Positions 10,259-22,843 of a stretch of DNA of 55,757 bases are shown piece after piece. A program made the position numbers and the translations under genes. Below the pieces are notes generated by a model that saw only the letters and a list, made by a program, of their open reading frames with translations, made no database searches and was not told where the DNA came from. The stretch lies in contig WTXI01000242.1 in the NCBI GenBank assembly GCA_022376515.1, positions 1 through 55,757 on the forward strand, written 5' to 3'. The DNA is from Lactifluus volemus. Lineage: Eukaryota > Basidiomycota > Agaricomycetes > Russulales > Russulaceae. Within the stretch, counting starts at the first letter, position 1. Every line of letters starts with the position of its first letter.

Positions 10259-12039
10259 AAGTTGGGAGCCTTGACGGGAAAGAGTTTGCTACACGCAGCG
10301 GCTCTGAGTCCGAGTTGGTGGATGTTCCGTAAGAGCGGGCATACGGCATACGTAATGTCCACCTTACTCAATATGGACGCTCTCGCGCCTGTAGCTAAAT
10401 ACAGTCTTTCCTGAACCCTCTCGAAAAGCACACACAAGTGCATACTTACCCATCCCGTGCTCTTGGACACTGCGTCGTCTTATCTCTTCAAGATGTAAGT
10501 TATTACTCTCGCTGAGTCCTTTCTGTAACAGGGACGTCCTCACGCTTATTGCAACAACACCTTCCGGGTCCTTTCTGGCCTCAGCCTTGTTTCAAGTCGC
10601 CGGCCGAGGTGGATGTGCGTGTGATCTCGAGTCTGCATGGGTCATAGTATGTTATCCTCGTCACCCTATCCGAGACTCCCGTCTCCATAAACTATTAATG
10701 CCGTGTCGCCACTAGCTGCGCCAGCACCATCGGAAAGCAGTCCACATAGCCGAGCATGGGGTACTTTCAACCAAGTTACTATGTGGCTACATCGAGAAGC
10801 ATGAGGTGCAGAGCGTGTGGGCAGTAATTGTGATGGTCCGTATCTGCACTCCGAGGCTACCTTATAATAGTCGAATATATCAGCGCACTGGCTCATGACA
10901 CTCGGACCAGAGAGGATCAAGCCTGCTTGGGCAGGCAAGTCAGTCTGCGTCGTCAATGAGAGAGGCACGTTTTGGCCGGAGATGGTGATGAAGTTCTGTG
11001 CCATTGGCCTTTACCTGTATATAAACTTCCTCAACTAATCAGTAGTACTGTGCCAGCAACTCAGCGCTTCTTTCTCAGCCAGATCTACCTTAGAGTCTTA
11101 TTCAAGGTTTTATTTCCAAGCGTCACTCTTTCCCTCCATATCCATCCGTCAATGATAACCTCGCATGGGACGCTCACCACGAGGGAGCTGCTGAGACTCA
11201 TCCTACTACACTCGGGGCGATATCTGTCATCTCGTAGCGTGCGTCTTTTGTCGGCTATCAAGCAGCGCCTCGAAGACGTGCACGTGCCTCGAGGACGTCC
11301 ACGGTGCGACCGCCATCATCATTCCAGCTTCGTCTCGTTATCAGTGTGACAGCGCTTGACCACTGGCATATCCATCCTCAGAGCGCCCTCCGATTGATGT
11401 GGTCCCGAAAGGTCTTACAGGATCTCCCCAGTTTTCACCCTTCCCTATTCTTTATTTTTCTAGTACAGACATACCCCATGGCAAGTGAGCTTGAATCGAT
11501 ATCCAGTTTCCCAGTCCCATTCACTCTCGCGACGTTCAACGCTGTGACAGACAATTTTGCACGGCCAGAGAACTAGACATGTCGTAAGGAAGCGTTGATC
11601 GTCTCTTTGCCGAGTCTAGCTGGCGCGTCCGTCTCTTGTCTCGGCTTCTAAAACACTGCCCCTGACCCTCTTCTTGAATCCTTCGGAGAGATAAACGTCC
11701 CATTTGATTTGCTTGACGTCCTTGTTGATCATGAGTGGTTTGGGACGTGTCATCCCACATGGGTAAGACAGAGCCTCAATACTCCACCCATAAAAACTCG
11801 AGCTGGTTCCAATGACCTTCCCTATCCTCTTTTTCATTCACTTCTTCGTCTTTCCGAAGTGAAGTGTGCGTACCTCCTGTCATTGTCTCCATTATTATTC
11901 TAACTGTTTTGATATTCTGCCAGGTATTTGTCTGTATAGCACCCCTCACTCATTTTCCTTCAAGCACACCTAACAAACAGCCTGAGGCCGGTCCTCCCTG
12001 ATTTCCTACAGCAACTACCATATCACGCCGTTGACGAAA
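10259..12039. other. Spacer unique to the A-B interval
   Basis: No complete gene is seen. It is absent from the Z-A spacer, where a deletion removes the equivalent of about 9658-13803. It contains a remnant related to the secreted protein at 12040 (listed separately). Several other short open frames here show no motif, no splice-supported extension and no counterpart elsewhere in the window. Confidence 0.5.
10855..11004 (-). pseudogene. Fragment related to the small secreted protein at 12040, inverted
   Basis: On the minus strand an ATG at 11004 opens a frame starting MAQNFITISGQNVPL and continuing TTQTDLPA. The first ~22 residues match QNLITITGQSVPL...TTQNNLP of the 12040 gene at about 15 of 21 positions, and the DNA is similar over the same stretch. 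No signal peptide precedes it, and similarity stops after TDLPA. It is most likely a decayed inverted paralog, or an internal exon of a gene whose other exons I cannot find. Confidence 0.45.
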
Positions 12040-12411
12040 ATGATGTTCTTCAAGTTGTCGATTGCTCTTCTTGCTCCCCTCGCTGCGTTGGCCGTACCGG
12101 TCCCGTCTGCTGGCCAGGGCAAGCCACAGAACCTCATCACCATCACCGGCCAAAGCGTGCCTCTCCCACCGACGACGCAGAACAACTTGCCCCTTTCCGC
12201 ATTCCACCACAGGCGCCAGACCGGTGGCACGTTGGGATTGGTGCCGAGCCTGCCGGACCCAAACGCACTCCCAGGCGGCGGCGATGCCGTGTTCGAGAGC
12301 GACTTCAAGTTCGTGACGGTGACCCCGGTCCAATCCCCGATCCCAACGGGGACTGCTAATCCAATATGTAAGGTAATCAATAATGCGCTTGGTTGCCCAA
12401 AATCCAACTAG
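12040..12411 (+). CDS. Small secreted protein candidate, 123 aa
   Basis: A single open frame from the first ATG (12040; a second ATG is at 12043). A signal peptide is plausible: MMFFKLSIALLAPLAALA, with cleavage possible after ALA or further on near PSAG. The mature part is Pro/Gly/Thr-rich with only two cysteines near the end (ICKVINNALGC). No domain is recognised. A related sequence in inverted orientation lies at about 10.9-11.0 kb, which supports this strand and frame over the long antisense frames in the same place. It may be an effector-like or cell-wall protein, but function is unknown. Ending within a possible intron cannot be excluded. Confidence 0.5.
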   Translation: MMFFKLSIALLAPLAALAVPVPSAGQGKPQNLITITGQSVPLPPTTQNNLPLSAFHHRRQTGGTLGLVPSLPDPNALPGGGDAVFESDFKFVTVTPVQSPIPTGTANPICKVINNALGCPKSN

Positions 12412-13323
12412 CGCTGCCACGAAGTATGTGAGTGCTGTGAGCTCGATTCAGCACGAAGCGAAGGAGTCCCTTTCATAACCATACAGTACGACCGATCTAT
12501 GGATTAGTTAGACTCGTGGATCGCTTGACGTACATGGTTTCATCTTGATTTAATGACCCTTAGTTAAGTAACGCGTCCACGAAGCGTGGGTTCCCACTAG
12601 TCTGAGATATATAACAACACGCTACAAAGGCGACTAATGAGAATTTAAGTTACTTTACCGGGCGCGTGGTCGCTTCGGGTCGGGATGTAGGTGGAGCAAG
12701 GTGACAGTAGAAACACGGGGAAAGGGTGTAAATGGGCGCGACTCACGACGTGCGTGGCCCTGGGGGGATCCGTGGGCCGGCAGCTGACCCGTGGTAATTG
12801 CAAACCCTATCGATACATTACAGTAGGTCTGTGTAGGCAGAGCACAGGTCGGCGCAGCGGGGACGCCGGGTGAGTCTCCGGGCCGGCGTTTTACGCCCGT
12901 TCAAGTTGGTTTGGCCCGGGATTGCCGGTGTCGCCGAAGTGGGCTCGACAATCTTACCTTGCTCAGGGTGAGCCGCCGTTCCTCCTTCTGCTGATAATCT
13001 TTTTGCGTTCCGTCGCTGATGTCAACCAAATACAGAGTCAGGGCATGATCAGCTCGTCTGTCATGGTTGTCTTCTCCATATCTGTCATCCCCCCACCTAT
13101 TTTTTTCTTTGGTCTTTGTTGATACCTTCACTGGATCCGAACTCGACAGTTGATAGATATCAGCCCCGTTTTTTAATGAAGACGAGAACCCGTCGCCGCA
13201 TCGCATGCGTTCTATCAACTAAAACGTCCTCCGCATGAGGTGTGTCACTGCAGCCTGTACGCTGCCTTCTTTCTGCGCTGACATATACTAATAGTATTCG
13301 CCTCGTTGAACAATCTTGTACAG
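12412..13323. other. Spacer without a recognisable gene
   Basis: No supported gene. It includes a GC-rich stretch (about 12660-12960) with one copy of a short dispersed repeat, then sequence leading up to the kinase remnant. Confidence 0.4.
12874..12958. repeat. Short dispersed GC-rich repeat, copy 1
   Basis: Two blocks shared with 29789-29857: a 26-bp block containing CCGGGCCGGCG and TTTTACGCCCG, and a block GGGCTCGACAATCTTACC. The first contains a perfect small hairpin, GGCGT-TTT-ACGCC. The spacing between blocks differs (39 versus 23 bp). It may be the end of a degraded DNA transposon or MITE; no inverted partner was located. Confidence 0.4.
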
Positions 13324-14058
13324 CTCAGCACTTTATCCGCCGCTATCTTGACTCGAACCCTGCAACACGCATAACACTGATCGATGCCCTTCATGACTTC
13401 GTGACTCATGACTGGATCTCTCCGCGCCATCGATCGCATCCGTTTCAACCGACACTGTCACTACCACGTACATCTGCAACAGAACGGTGCACCTCGAAAA
13501 ATGTCGTCCATCGCAACTTTAGACACTGTCTGAGCTCTGTCAACTTCCTGATGATGGGGTCAAAGTTGAAGTGTATCTCGATGATTTCCGCAGTACTATC
13601 CATGGACGACATGCCGGGCGTAGACTCGCTCAATATCACTTTGCATGCACCTCCCTCCACGCACACCTCCACGCGCTCCACTCGAACGTCGTTCCCGAGT
13701 CATCGCTCGCAAACTCACCGCCGAAGACTAGGTCGCGGCTTCTCCTACCACCACTACCAACGATAGCGACAAGAAACGAAGTGGCGGAAAACTCACCTAT
13801 CATGGAAGCGACAGTCGGCGATCTGGTTTTGGATCCCCAGACGGCGTTGCGGAAGGTGGCGAGTCAGATGGTGTGGGGCTGGCAGATGACGAGGAGAATG
13901 GACGCCGACGGCGTGCGGCCGGGCGTGGACGACATAGTGAAGGCGGCGAGAGCAAGTCGCCATCACCACTGGCACAGGGAATGGAAACGGTAACGGCACA
14001 CGACGTTCGTTGCACTCACGGAATGGTCCTGCTGCTGCTTGGCTCGCCGCACCGCTGA
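13324..14058 (+). pseudogene. Remnant of a Ser/Thr protein kinase C-terminal part (possibly Chk2/Rad53-like)
   Basis: After a plausible acceptor (TTGTACAG), the frame reads AQHFIRRYLDSNPATRITLIDAL then THDWI. This is the pattern of subdomain XI of CAMK-group kinases, where an invariant Arg sits in the PxxR motif. No upstream catalytic subdomains with ATP-binding or HRD/DFG motifs were found. Downstream the frame is interrupted by stops, but a Gly/Ser-rich tail near 13,900-14,058 is shared with 1854-2125. It looks like a 5'-truncated, decayed kinase gene carried in the duplicated spacer. The Chk2 suggestion rests on one short motif. Confidence 0.4.
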
Positions 14059-14482
14059 GGGAGAAGGGTGCGAGGGGAGTAAAACGGTGGCTTGAGAACC
14101 GTTTTCCAGATCTAGGTTTTCTTTTTTTTTTTCTCTCTTTTTTGCTTCATCACCCGCCACACGTCATCGCTTCTTGTTTTCAGTTTTTTTGCTCTCAATT
14201 TATCTTTGTGATTTAACCCCAGGCTGAGTTTTGCTTGTTATCCACGCATTCTCTACTATCTGCTATGTCTCGATATCATTGTCTTATTAATCACATACAT
14301 TTTCTTTTTTCATGTACCGCCGTGGTGTTTTGTATCGATCGAGTGAAATGGTAATGGTTTGAGATTTAAGATACCAAGCCGAGATAAGACTTGGCTGCAC
14401 GCCCTGGGTCAGTGACCGGGGTACAAGCGTACAATTTCATTTGGGCAAGGCAATTACTGGACAAGGAATTTCGAAAAGCATT
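14059..14482. other. 3' flank of gene B
   Basis: No gene is seen. The DNA is similar to 2126-2559, including the T-rich plus-strand stretch, and presumably carries the gene B 3' UTR. Confidence 0.5.
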
Positions 14483-17400
14483 CTATTCAAATACATTGTG
14501 ATCATATACTTTGGCCCAATCTGATCCATGCACAAACTTGGAAAGGTCAAGTCGCGTCTCAAGTCCGGTTCCCCGTTTAGCCCAGACCGTTCCAGGTCTA
14601 TGGAGACATCCCCTGTGAAGGGCAGGAATCCATAATAAAAGTTCTCCTTCTTTCCCACATATCCAACCATCGCTACTAATTACAGAATGGTCCATGAAAT
14701 GGATGTTCTGAATATCTTCTGCTGTGACGTTCTCCACACGAATTACGCCATCGCTTGAGGCCGAGACAGTATGCTGCCCATCTGGTGAGAATGCAACTGA
14801 GTTGATCGAATCTGTGTGTCCAGTAAATGGGCCTGCCACCACCTCTCCCGTTGCAGCATCCCACAGGCAAATAGTGTGATCGTCCGAGGCCGATGCGATG
14901 CGATCCCCATCTGGGGAGAATACAACCGAGTTGATGGAAGAGGTGTGTCCAGTAAACGGGCCTGCTACCACCTCACCCGTTGCGGCATCCCACACACGAA
15001 TCGTGTGATCATCCGAGGCCGATGCGATGCGATGCCCGTCCGGGGAGAATGCAACGGAGAAGACTGCATCTATGTGTCCAGTACATGGACCTGCTACGAC
15101 CCCTCCCATTGCGGCATCCCACACGCGAATCGTGTGATCACCCGAGGCCGATGCGATGCGATGACCATCTGGGGAGAATGCAACAGCGTAGACCGATTCC
15201 GTGTGTCCAATGAACGAGTCTGCTACAACCTCTCCTGTTGCAGCATCCCATACGCAAATCTTGTGATCATCATCCAAGGCAAATGCGAGGCGCTGTCCAT
15301 CTGGCGAGAATGCAACAGAGAAGACCAACCACTTTTGTCCAATAAATGGGCCCGCTACGACCTCTCCTGTTGTGGCATCCCACACGCGAATCGTGTAATC
15401 AGACGAGGCGGATAAGATACGATGGCCATCCGGGGAAAATGCAACAGAGTAGACAGCAGCGGTGTGTCCAGTAAATGGGCCCGCTACGACCTCTCCTGTT
15501 GCGGAATCCCACACAAAAATCGTATGATCGTCCGAGGCTGATACAATGCGCTGTCCGTCTGGCGAGAATGCAACATTGTTGACCGAAGAGGCGTGTCCAG
15601 CAGATGGGCCCGTCATTACTTCTCCTGTTACGGCATCCCACAAACGAATTGTGTGATCGACCGAGGACGAAGCGACGTGCTGCCCATCTGGAGAGAATGC
15701 AACAGACGAGACTGGGTGGGTATGGCCAGTAAATGGCCCCGCAACGACCTCCCCAGTTATGGCATCCCACACGCGAATTGTGTGATCAGATGATCCCGAC
15801 GCAATTCTCTGCCCGTCCTGCGAGAATACAACGGAGTTGACCTCATCTCTGTGTCCATTGAATGGGCCCGCTACAACCTCTCCTGTGGCGGCATCCCACA
15901 GGCAAATTGTGTGGTCATCCGAGGCCGATGCGATGTGATGCCCGTCCGGCGAGAATGCAACAGATTTGACCCAAGAGGAGTGTCCAGCAAATGGGCCTGC
16001 TAGAACCTCTCCTGTTGCAATGTCCCATACACAAAACGTGTAATCCCACAAGGGTGATGCGATGGACTGCCCGTTTGGTGAGAATGCAACGGGTGCGGAC
16101 GGGTCGACCAATCCAGGAAATCGATCGGTTACGAGATCACCTGTTGCGGCATCCCACACGCGGATCGTTTTATCCCACGAGGAGGATGCAAGGTGCTGCC
16201 CGTTTGGCGAGAATGCCACAGAGGTAACCCAATTGGTATGGCCAGTAAATGGGCCAGCTACGACCTCTCCTGTTGCGACATTCCACACACGAATCGTGTG
16301 ATCCCATGAGGCCGATGCGATGCGCTGTCCATCTGGCGAGAATACAACAGACACGACCAATCCAGTGTGTCCGATAAATGGACCTGCAACGGCCTCTCCT
16401 GTTGCAGCATCCCACACACGAATCGTCTGATCAGTCGAGCCCGAAGCGATACACCGCCCGTCTGGCGAAAATGCAACAGAGTTGACAGGACTGTTGTGTG
16501 CCCCAATCGTCATCTTCAATGCTGGCCAATGAGACAACTGTCCATATTCGAAGGACAGTCTCTGAAGAAACAGGGGATGGTATTGCTTGAGTATGAGAGA
16601 GGAGCTTGGTGCGAAAGGGAGCGCAGAAATGTAGATATGTGGAGCGCTTCTTGTCACTGCCATTCCGAAATACCGCACAAACTCGGCTGCGTCATGAACC
16701 AATGTCAACAAATTCTTGACCTTCGTTCGCGAACTCTATTGTGATTTTACACTATGTCAGCGTGATTCATATTGAATCATCGGGTGTACCGTACCTCCTG
16801 TGGTAACCATTTCAACATATTTGACAATGCTTGCAAACCACTGGCCACACTGCTCTTCAGGCTAAGCACTTCCAGCCAGAATAGAAACTTTGCCTCAAAG
16901 AATGATTGAAGTTTCATCAAGAGGTCCTCCAGGAAACCCAGATGTTCTAAATGATTGGCCCAGAAAACGCAAGCATATGATAGTGCAGGAGGAATGTGCT
17001 TGGCGATTCGAGAGTCGAGGTCCGGGACATCGCAGTTCGCAAGATAGGATGACTCGAGTTCGCAAATATTGAATCTGAGATCATTGAGCATCAAACCAAG
17101 GCAGGAATGTGCCAATTCTTGATGAGCATGGCCAAGGTCCACATAAAACACATTGCTCGTCTTGTTGATCAGAAAGTCGCGGAATGAGGTATGAAGAGGA
17201 ATGATAGGGCGCGTGTGATCAGAGGAAGTCACGTTACTCAGCAAAGAGCCGAGGTAACGGAGAATGTGAAGAACATGAACCGGATCAGAATCCTCCGGGT
17301 CATTAACAGGCGCATGCCACCGCAGAGCAATCAATGATTCGATCGAGAGGGGTTCGATTGCAGCAAAAAGCTGTCCCATGACCGTCCGAAATAAAGTCTG

Positions 17401-19274
17401 GGCTTTATCCGTCTTGAAGTATTCTTTGAGAACTTCTTCATATAAATTATCCAACAGACCTTCTCCATTGTGGCCTCGCAAATGTCCCAATAGGCGCTGT
17501 ACGCACTTTTTCATCGTAAGGCCGATACTAGCGGGGCCATTGATGAACCCGCAGGCAACGGTTGCCCATTGAAATACGCCCTCTGCGGCCTTTGCTAGTT
17601 CGACACGATAGACGCCGTACACGTCCGGAGGGAGTTCCTTCTGAAGATACAGGCTAATATCTTGTTCTGTCTTGGAGGCCAGTTTGGGGTCATCCATGTA
17701 GAGGGTATCGAAGCATGTCGCGTTGGCGAACGCAGGTTCGATACCATGCTCTGGCCTTGAGGTGACAAGTACGCGGAATGATGATGGCAGGTCGACGAGA
17801 CGTTGGGCAAGAAATGTGTGTAGCCCGCTCTTGCCGGTCGCATCTCCACTCTCATCCAAAGCGTCGATAACAATTAGAATTGGGCCAGGAAGTGGTTCGT
17901 TCAAGTCGCTGAGCGGTTCGAGAAGGAGGCGTTCAAAAAGCGTACGATAGTCTCGGCTACTGCGAAGAGACGAATTATCCTGAACAACCTTGCCGAGGGC
18001 GAGTTTGAACGTAGAATACCGATCGGAGAGATCGCGCGCAAGAGTCGTGAAGAGTTGGTAAGCATCGTGTTTGGAACCCTCCTTGCGCAGAAAGGTGAAG
18101 TAAGAGCCGAGACACTTGTTCTCAAAATGACGGGCAATCTCATGTGCTATCGAAGACTTTCCCATGCCTGCTTGGCCGAAAAGAACGAGGGCTTGTTTCG
18201 ATTTCGTATTCTCGACCCACTTGTGAATGTGATCCAAGAATGCTTCTCGTGTACCTGGAAGACAACGCTTCTCGTCCACGAATCGCCAGCCTCCTTTATA
18301 CGGCAATTCTCTGATCACTGCGCCTAATTCTGTGTGTCCTTCGTGAGACAGACGACCCGAAGATTTGTGATATCCCAATTACTCACCAGCTTCTAGAACA
18401 GAAACCTCAGTGATGACAGCAGCACGGGAAAGGAAGTTGTCTCGCAGTCGGAAGAGGCTGGTGCGGTACTGATCAATTTTTCCATCAACACCCCCGAAAG
18501 TATTCTTCATAGTCCGATTCACTGCAAATCATATGGTTATCATTAATGACTGGCAAGAGATATCAAGGCGACGTACCGACGTGGATATCCTCTGCATACG
18601 ACATGATAAATGTGGCACATTCGGAGACACACTCCAGCATCTCGTCCAGGATTTTTGCCTGCGTAGATTCTGGCTTCAAATTCCTCAAAATGTCCGCCTC
18701 GTTTGCAACTTCGAATGCGTCCCGTATCGCCTGGAGTAGTGTCCTGACGTTGTCGTCACGCTCAAACTGACGTAGCAAAGTCTGGTGATGAGATGAAAAG
18801 AGGGTGAATGTCCATATCCTTCGACAAAACAAAGAGACATACCTCAGGAATCTTTGAGAGCATCTCCCATGCCAACTTTGCGTGGGGAATCAGCTGAAGA
18901 GCGGAAGTTAGCTCAGAGAACGATAGGCAAACAACGATGTCAGGCATACTGTTACGATTGGACCGACATGGTCCATCAATTGCTTGATAACACGAACAGC
19001 ACTCTTCCATGTTTTCACGGCGTCCATAGCCTCTTCAGCGGAATCGAGGGCATGGGACATCTCTATCCGGGTGTCCGCTGCTAGTCCAACAGGAGTACTG
19101 CCCTCAAGGTCACCTGTCCGGGATGAAGTTAGAGGGTCGGTAACTCCCGTGGATTGCGTGTTTTCAAGGTTGGAATGGCGTTCAGCACCTCTTTCAGCAG
19201 CACCAGCATCAAGGTTGGCCGTTTCAGGGCTCGTGTTGGCTGCCGCGGCCGGGGAGGAACTCGCATCCGGTGAC

Positions 19275-19278
19275 ATGG
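19275..19278. repeat. Target-site duplication, left copy (ATGG)
   Basis: ATGG directly precedes the left LTR and is repeated directly after the right LTR at 27886-27889. A 4-bp duplication is within the normal range for Ty3/gypsy elements. Confidence 0.85.
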
Positions 19279-20184
19279 TGTAAGGTCAGCCGTATCGCTG
19301 ACCTCGCAGCCACGTTCTCGCACTTCGATTTGCAGTTTCCGAGCCCATCACGTTTTCAAGAACTCGCCTCTAGACCGTCGACCCGTTTTCGGATCGTCTC
19401 GCGTGCTCCGGCCACGACGCCCTTACGCCTCGGCCATGGCACCGCTGTTTCCGGCCTCGTGCCACAAGCTGTGTCCTTTCATCCTCTTCGTTCCTCATGT
19501 TTCACAACTTCCTCTTTGGTTAGATCGCCTCGAGCTCGCTTTTGTTCTCTTGCTACGGTAATTTTCGTGTACCTGACTTTCTTTCAGTTTCCTTTTAAAG
19601 ACTGCGTGCTGTGATTCGCGCCGCGTCTAGATTTTCGAGCCCTCTAATTTTTCTCTTTGTTCAAAGGAAACGCGATCATCCTGTGAAGCATTCTGAGGGT
19701 GACGCGTCCTTCAAAGTCTTTGTTTTACTCCTTGAATTTCGGCCTCAGTCTCACTTTGGTATCATTCAACCCCCTTGCTATGCCTCCCTTTGTCCCTCTC
19801 GATATCTTCTGACTCGATTTTTCATACCTTAGACTCGCTTCCTTTGTGCCAGTGGCCTTTCTTTACTTACTTACGAGCCCGTACTCAACGCGTTTCCGTT
19901 TCTAGATAGCTGTACTCGACTTGTACATAAATACCCTGCGAAAATGTACTCAGAGCAGCAGCGAAATCCCCCTCGTTCTGCCTTCTCTTCTCCTCTAAAA
20001 ACCTGTCTGATCACCTCTAAACCCTCTCGTATTCAAAACGGCTCCACCTTCGCGTCCAGTATTTTCGCGTTCAACTCGAGCCGTCCCACGTTTTGCGACT
20101 TCGTTTTCTCTTGGGCAACGCTCGCTCACCCCCACTTTCAAACAGACCTCTGAACTCACTCGTAGACACCGCGGTCTACATTCA
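19279..20184 (+). repeat. Left (5') LTR
   Basis: 906 bp beginning TGTAAGG and ending ATTCA, identical to the right LTR throughout. By analogy it should carry the element promoter and RNA start. Open frames inside it are repeated identically in the other LTR and are not regarded as genes. Confidence 0.95.
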
Positions 20185-20186
20185 TC

Positions 20187-20204
20187 TGGCTGCCCCAGTT
20201 TGGA
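20187..20204 (+). other. Candidate primer-binding site
   Basis: TGGCTGCCCCAGTTTGGA starts two bases after the left LTR. A leading TGG pairs with the CCA end of a tRNA, as expected for a primer-binding site. Which tRNA would match could not be determined here. Confidence 0.45.
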
Positions 20205-20282
20205 CTTGTCAGCTTTTCAAGCCTCCAAGTTTCCTTTGTCCCCTTGTACTCCTTCAGGTTGCCACCGTCGGCAGCCCCCTTC

Positions 20283-22843
20283 ATGAGCAAGCGGCCCACC
20301 CCTTGTCCTCGAGACCAACCCGCAAAATACAAAAAGACTGTTCCATCCACTTCTATCGCTCCCACCACTCGCCGTACTCGTTCCTCCACTAAAGCACTCC
20401 CTCCCGACGTTTCCGCCACCTCACAGCCCTCTTCTCGAGCGTCCTCTCGACAGCCCTCCCGCGACCCATCCCCCGCTCCCTCGTTAACGCCTGAAGACCA
20501 GGAGCCCTCTTTCGTCGAACCACCACCCACGGAACTCGTATTTCCTTCCCCCGTCGCACACACCTTCCCAGGATCTTTCTCCAGCAACTCTTCGCCCGGT
20601 GAACGGTCAATCACTCTCCCTACCTTCCTCTCTGCGATCAGAACCACCTTAAGCTCGAGATCTGCATCTACTCCCATCTCAGATCCCTCCTCCGCTCTTG
20701 CCACACAGCCCTCCTCTCCAGACAGCTCGGTACCCCTAGATTCGCCGCCGGCATCAGATACAGCTCGCCTCCCCGTTGACTTCGACCCTTCAGCGACTCC
20801 AATCGTCTCCAGACTCCGTTCTCGTACCTTCGCAACCTCTCCCACTCGCTCCAGTCGCCCTTAGCACCTGATACCTCTGCGTCAGCTCTCGCCGATAGAT
20901 TCCCGCTTACATCGACCTTATCAGATCCCCCGCTTCCTAATTCGGAGTTCAGTACTGATCCAGCGCCCACTTCTGCGCCCGCCTTCACATCAATTCCCAC
21001 GTCTGCCACCGACCCTGCCCTTATCGCGCCAACATCAGAGTCAACCCCGTCTTCGCCTCCCGCCCCCGTCCTCGTTTTTTCCGACCCAGCTCTAGCTCCT
21101 GCTCCGCCTCGCTCCCCGTCCAAGTCTCGCTTTCGGCACAAGCTTCAGTTTCGGCAGTAGCCTCCTCTTCCACTCTTCCACCTCTCAACGTTCCGACTCA
21201 GACTCCGGCACCAGCACCACTTCCTCCTATCAACCCTCCGCCACTTCACACCATGGCTCAGCAACTTACGGGACCAGTGGCCATGCCCGCACCACGTTCC
21301 AATCGCGCCCCCTTTTTCTCCGGCAACATGTCCGACCCGCTGGACGACTTCCTGCGGGAGTTTGAGGAATTGGCACATGCTCACCAGCTCACAGACGCAC
21401 AAAAAGTCGAGACAATTATCAGATATGTCTCAACTGACCTCAAGGACTACTGGAAGTCCTTGGACGGTTACTCGACTCGCAACTGGACGGACTTCCGCCT
21501 CTCCTTACAGACCGCCTACCCCGACCTCAACCCTCGTAACCGGCACTCGAAACAACGCCTCTACGAGTACATCCGGCAACACTCTCAGGCGCGCATTCGG
21601 GACGAGTTGGACGTGCTCCGGTACTATCGGCACTTCAACTTCCTCACCAAGTCCTTGCTGGACAGCCGCCGTCTCACCGAGGAAGAACGGGATCAGGCCT
21701 TTTGGTACGGCTTCCACCCCGAGGACAGAGGCCTCATGACGGCCAGGCTTGTCGCGCTACAACCTCAGCGGCGCGCCGGAGACGCATTCGAACTTGCTGA
21801 AGTCTTCGACACCGCTCGAGCCGTTTTCTCGATTCCGCTCCAGCCCCCCTTCCCCTCTGGGAGGATCGATTCATTCCCCGCACTCACGTTTCTCGCGCCG
21901 ACGTTCCGGACCACATCCCGAGTCCCTGGGACGCGCGTGACCCACGAGAACCAGAACGCGACTGGCGAGTCCCCGAACGAGACCGCGAGCTCCACGACTA
22001 CCGATTTAGGGAGGCTCCCCGCCTCTCGACCCTGCCCCACCTCCGCGACCGCCAGCCCGAGTCGAGACCAGGACGGTGCGCTTCAAGGAGCCGGTGCCAG
22101 ATGACGCACCCGACATCGAAGATTTGATCGACAAGATGCACGGTCTCTCTGTCAGGAACGATCTTATGTGTCTCTCTATGCTCAGTGGTGCAGCACTACC
22201 CGATTCGCTAGGACGCTCCCCCGACCCGAATTGGCGTGCGGGATACCTCGGCGACGTTTTCTTATCAGCCCCGCGCTACCTGCTTCAAACCCCCCCCAAG
22301 GTGGACCGCCGAATCCTTCCCCCGCCGCTCCAGCAAATCCTTCCAACTTCTTCACCGTGCCTCCTTCCGCGTCCAACAATTTACCGACTTCTTCCGCACC
22401 GCACCTCGCTCCAACAACTGCATGTTCTGCGCACTACCAGGCCATCGCATTCGTGAGTGCCCGCTGCACAAGAATACTGCCGCACGGGCAGAGCCACCAT
22501 CATCAACAACCGCGTCACCTCCCGAACGGTCAGCCAGTCCCAGCGGCAACCCTCATGGTCTCAAGGCTCTATCGACGCTTGGCTTGCTACTCAGTCTCAA
22601 CCCCCGCTGCTCAGCTGTTCCTCTTTCCTTTCCACGCGAACCACACACCACCCTTAGTTTCGAAGCTGCACGCCCTCCCGCCGCTCGCATCGAAGAAGTA
22701 GCCGAGACCAACATCATTGAGGTTACTGAATCACCTCAGCACAGCAGCGACGACGACACGACGACAGCTGGGACGACCAATCGCTCGACATCTTCGAGGT
22801 TTTCGCTGCCGAGAAGAAGCGGCGGAACGCCAAAGCCGCCAAG
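20283..22843 (+). CDS. gag: gag region of the retrotransposon (frame broken)
   Basis: From the ATG at 20283 the region encodes a long Ser/Pro/Thr-rich N-terminal stretch, interrupted near 20862. The best-preserved block starts at the ATG at 21253 and runs about 200 residues with a retrotransposon capsid pattern (PFFSG, DFLREFEELA, YWKSL, DELDVLRYYRHF). Reading then hops between frames near 21850, 22020 and 22190. A CCHC zinc knuckle (CMFCALPGHRIREC, 22419-22460) lies in a third frame. The order capsid then zinc knuckle is normal for gag. As read, no single intact gag protein would be made. Confidence 0.8.

Larger units (their letters stand above)
1..14482. repeat. Tandem segmental duplication of NLR gene plus spacer
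   Basis: Positions 1-1853 align with about 7761-9657, and 1854-2559 continues as about 13804-14482. Gene A and gene B follow these blocks in the same order. The unit is therefore [upstream part of one NLR gene - lipase - kinase remnant - next NLR gene]. The copy on the left lacks about 4.1 kb (equivalent of 9658-13803). A further, older copy includes gene C. Confidence 0.8.

Noticed and set aside
12015..12420. Long minus-strand frames opposite the small secreted protein
   Set aside because: They have no start context or motif. The plus strand has a signal peptide and a related sequence elsewhere in the window.
19579..20153. Open frames inside the left LTR as genes
   Set aside because: They recur identically in the right LTR, lack motifs, and fall where the element's own promoter and untranslated leader are expected.
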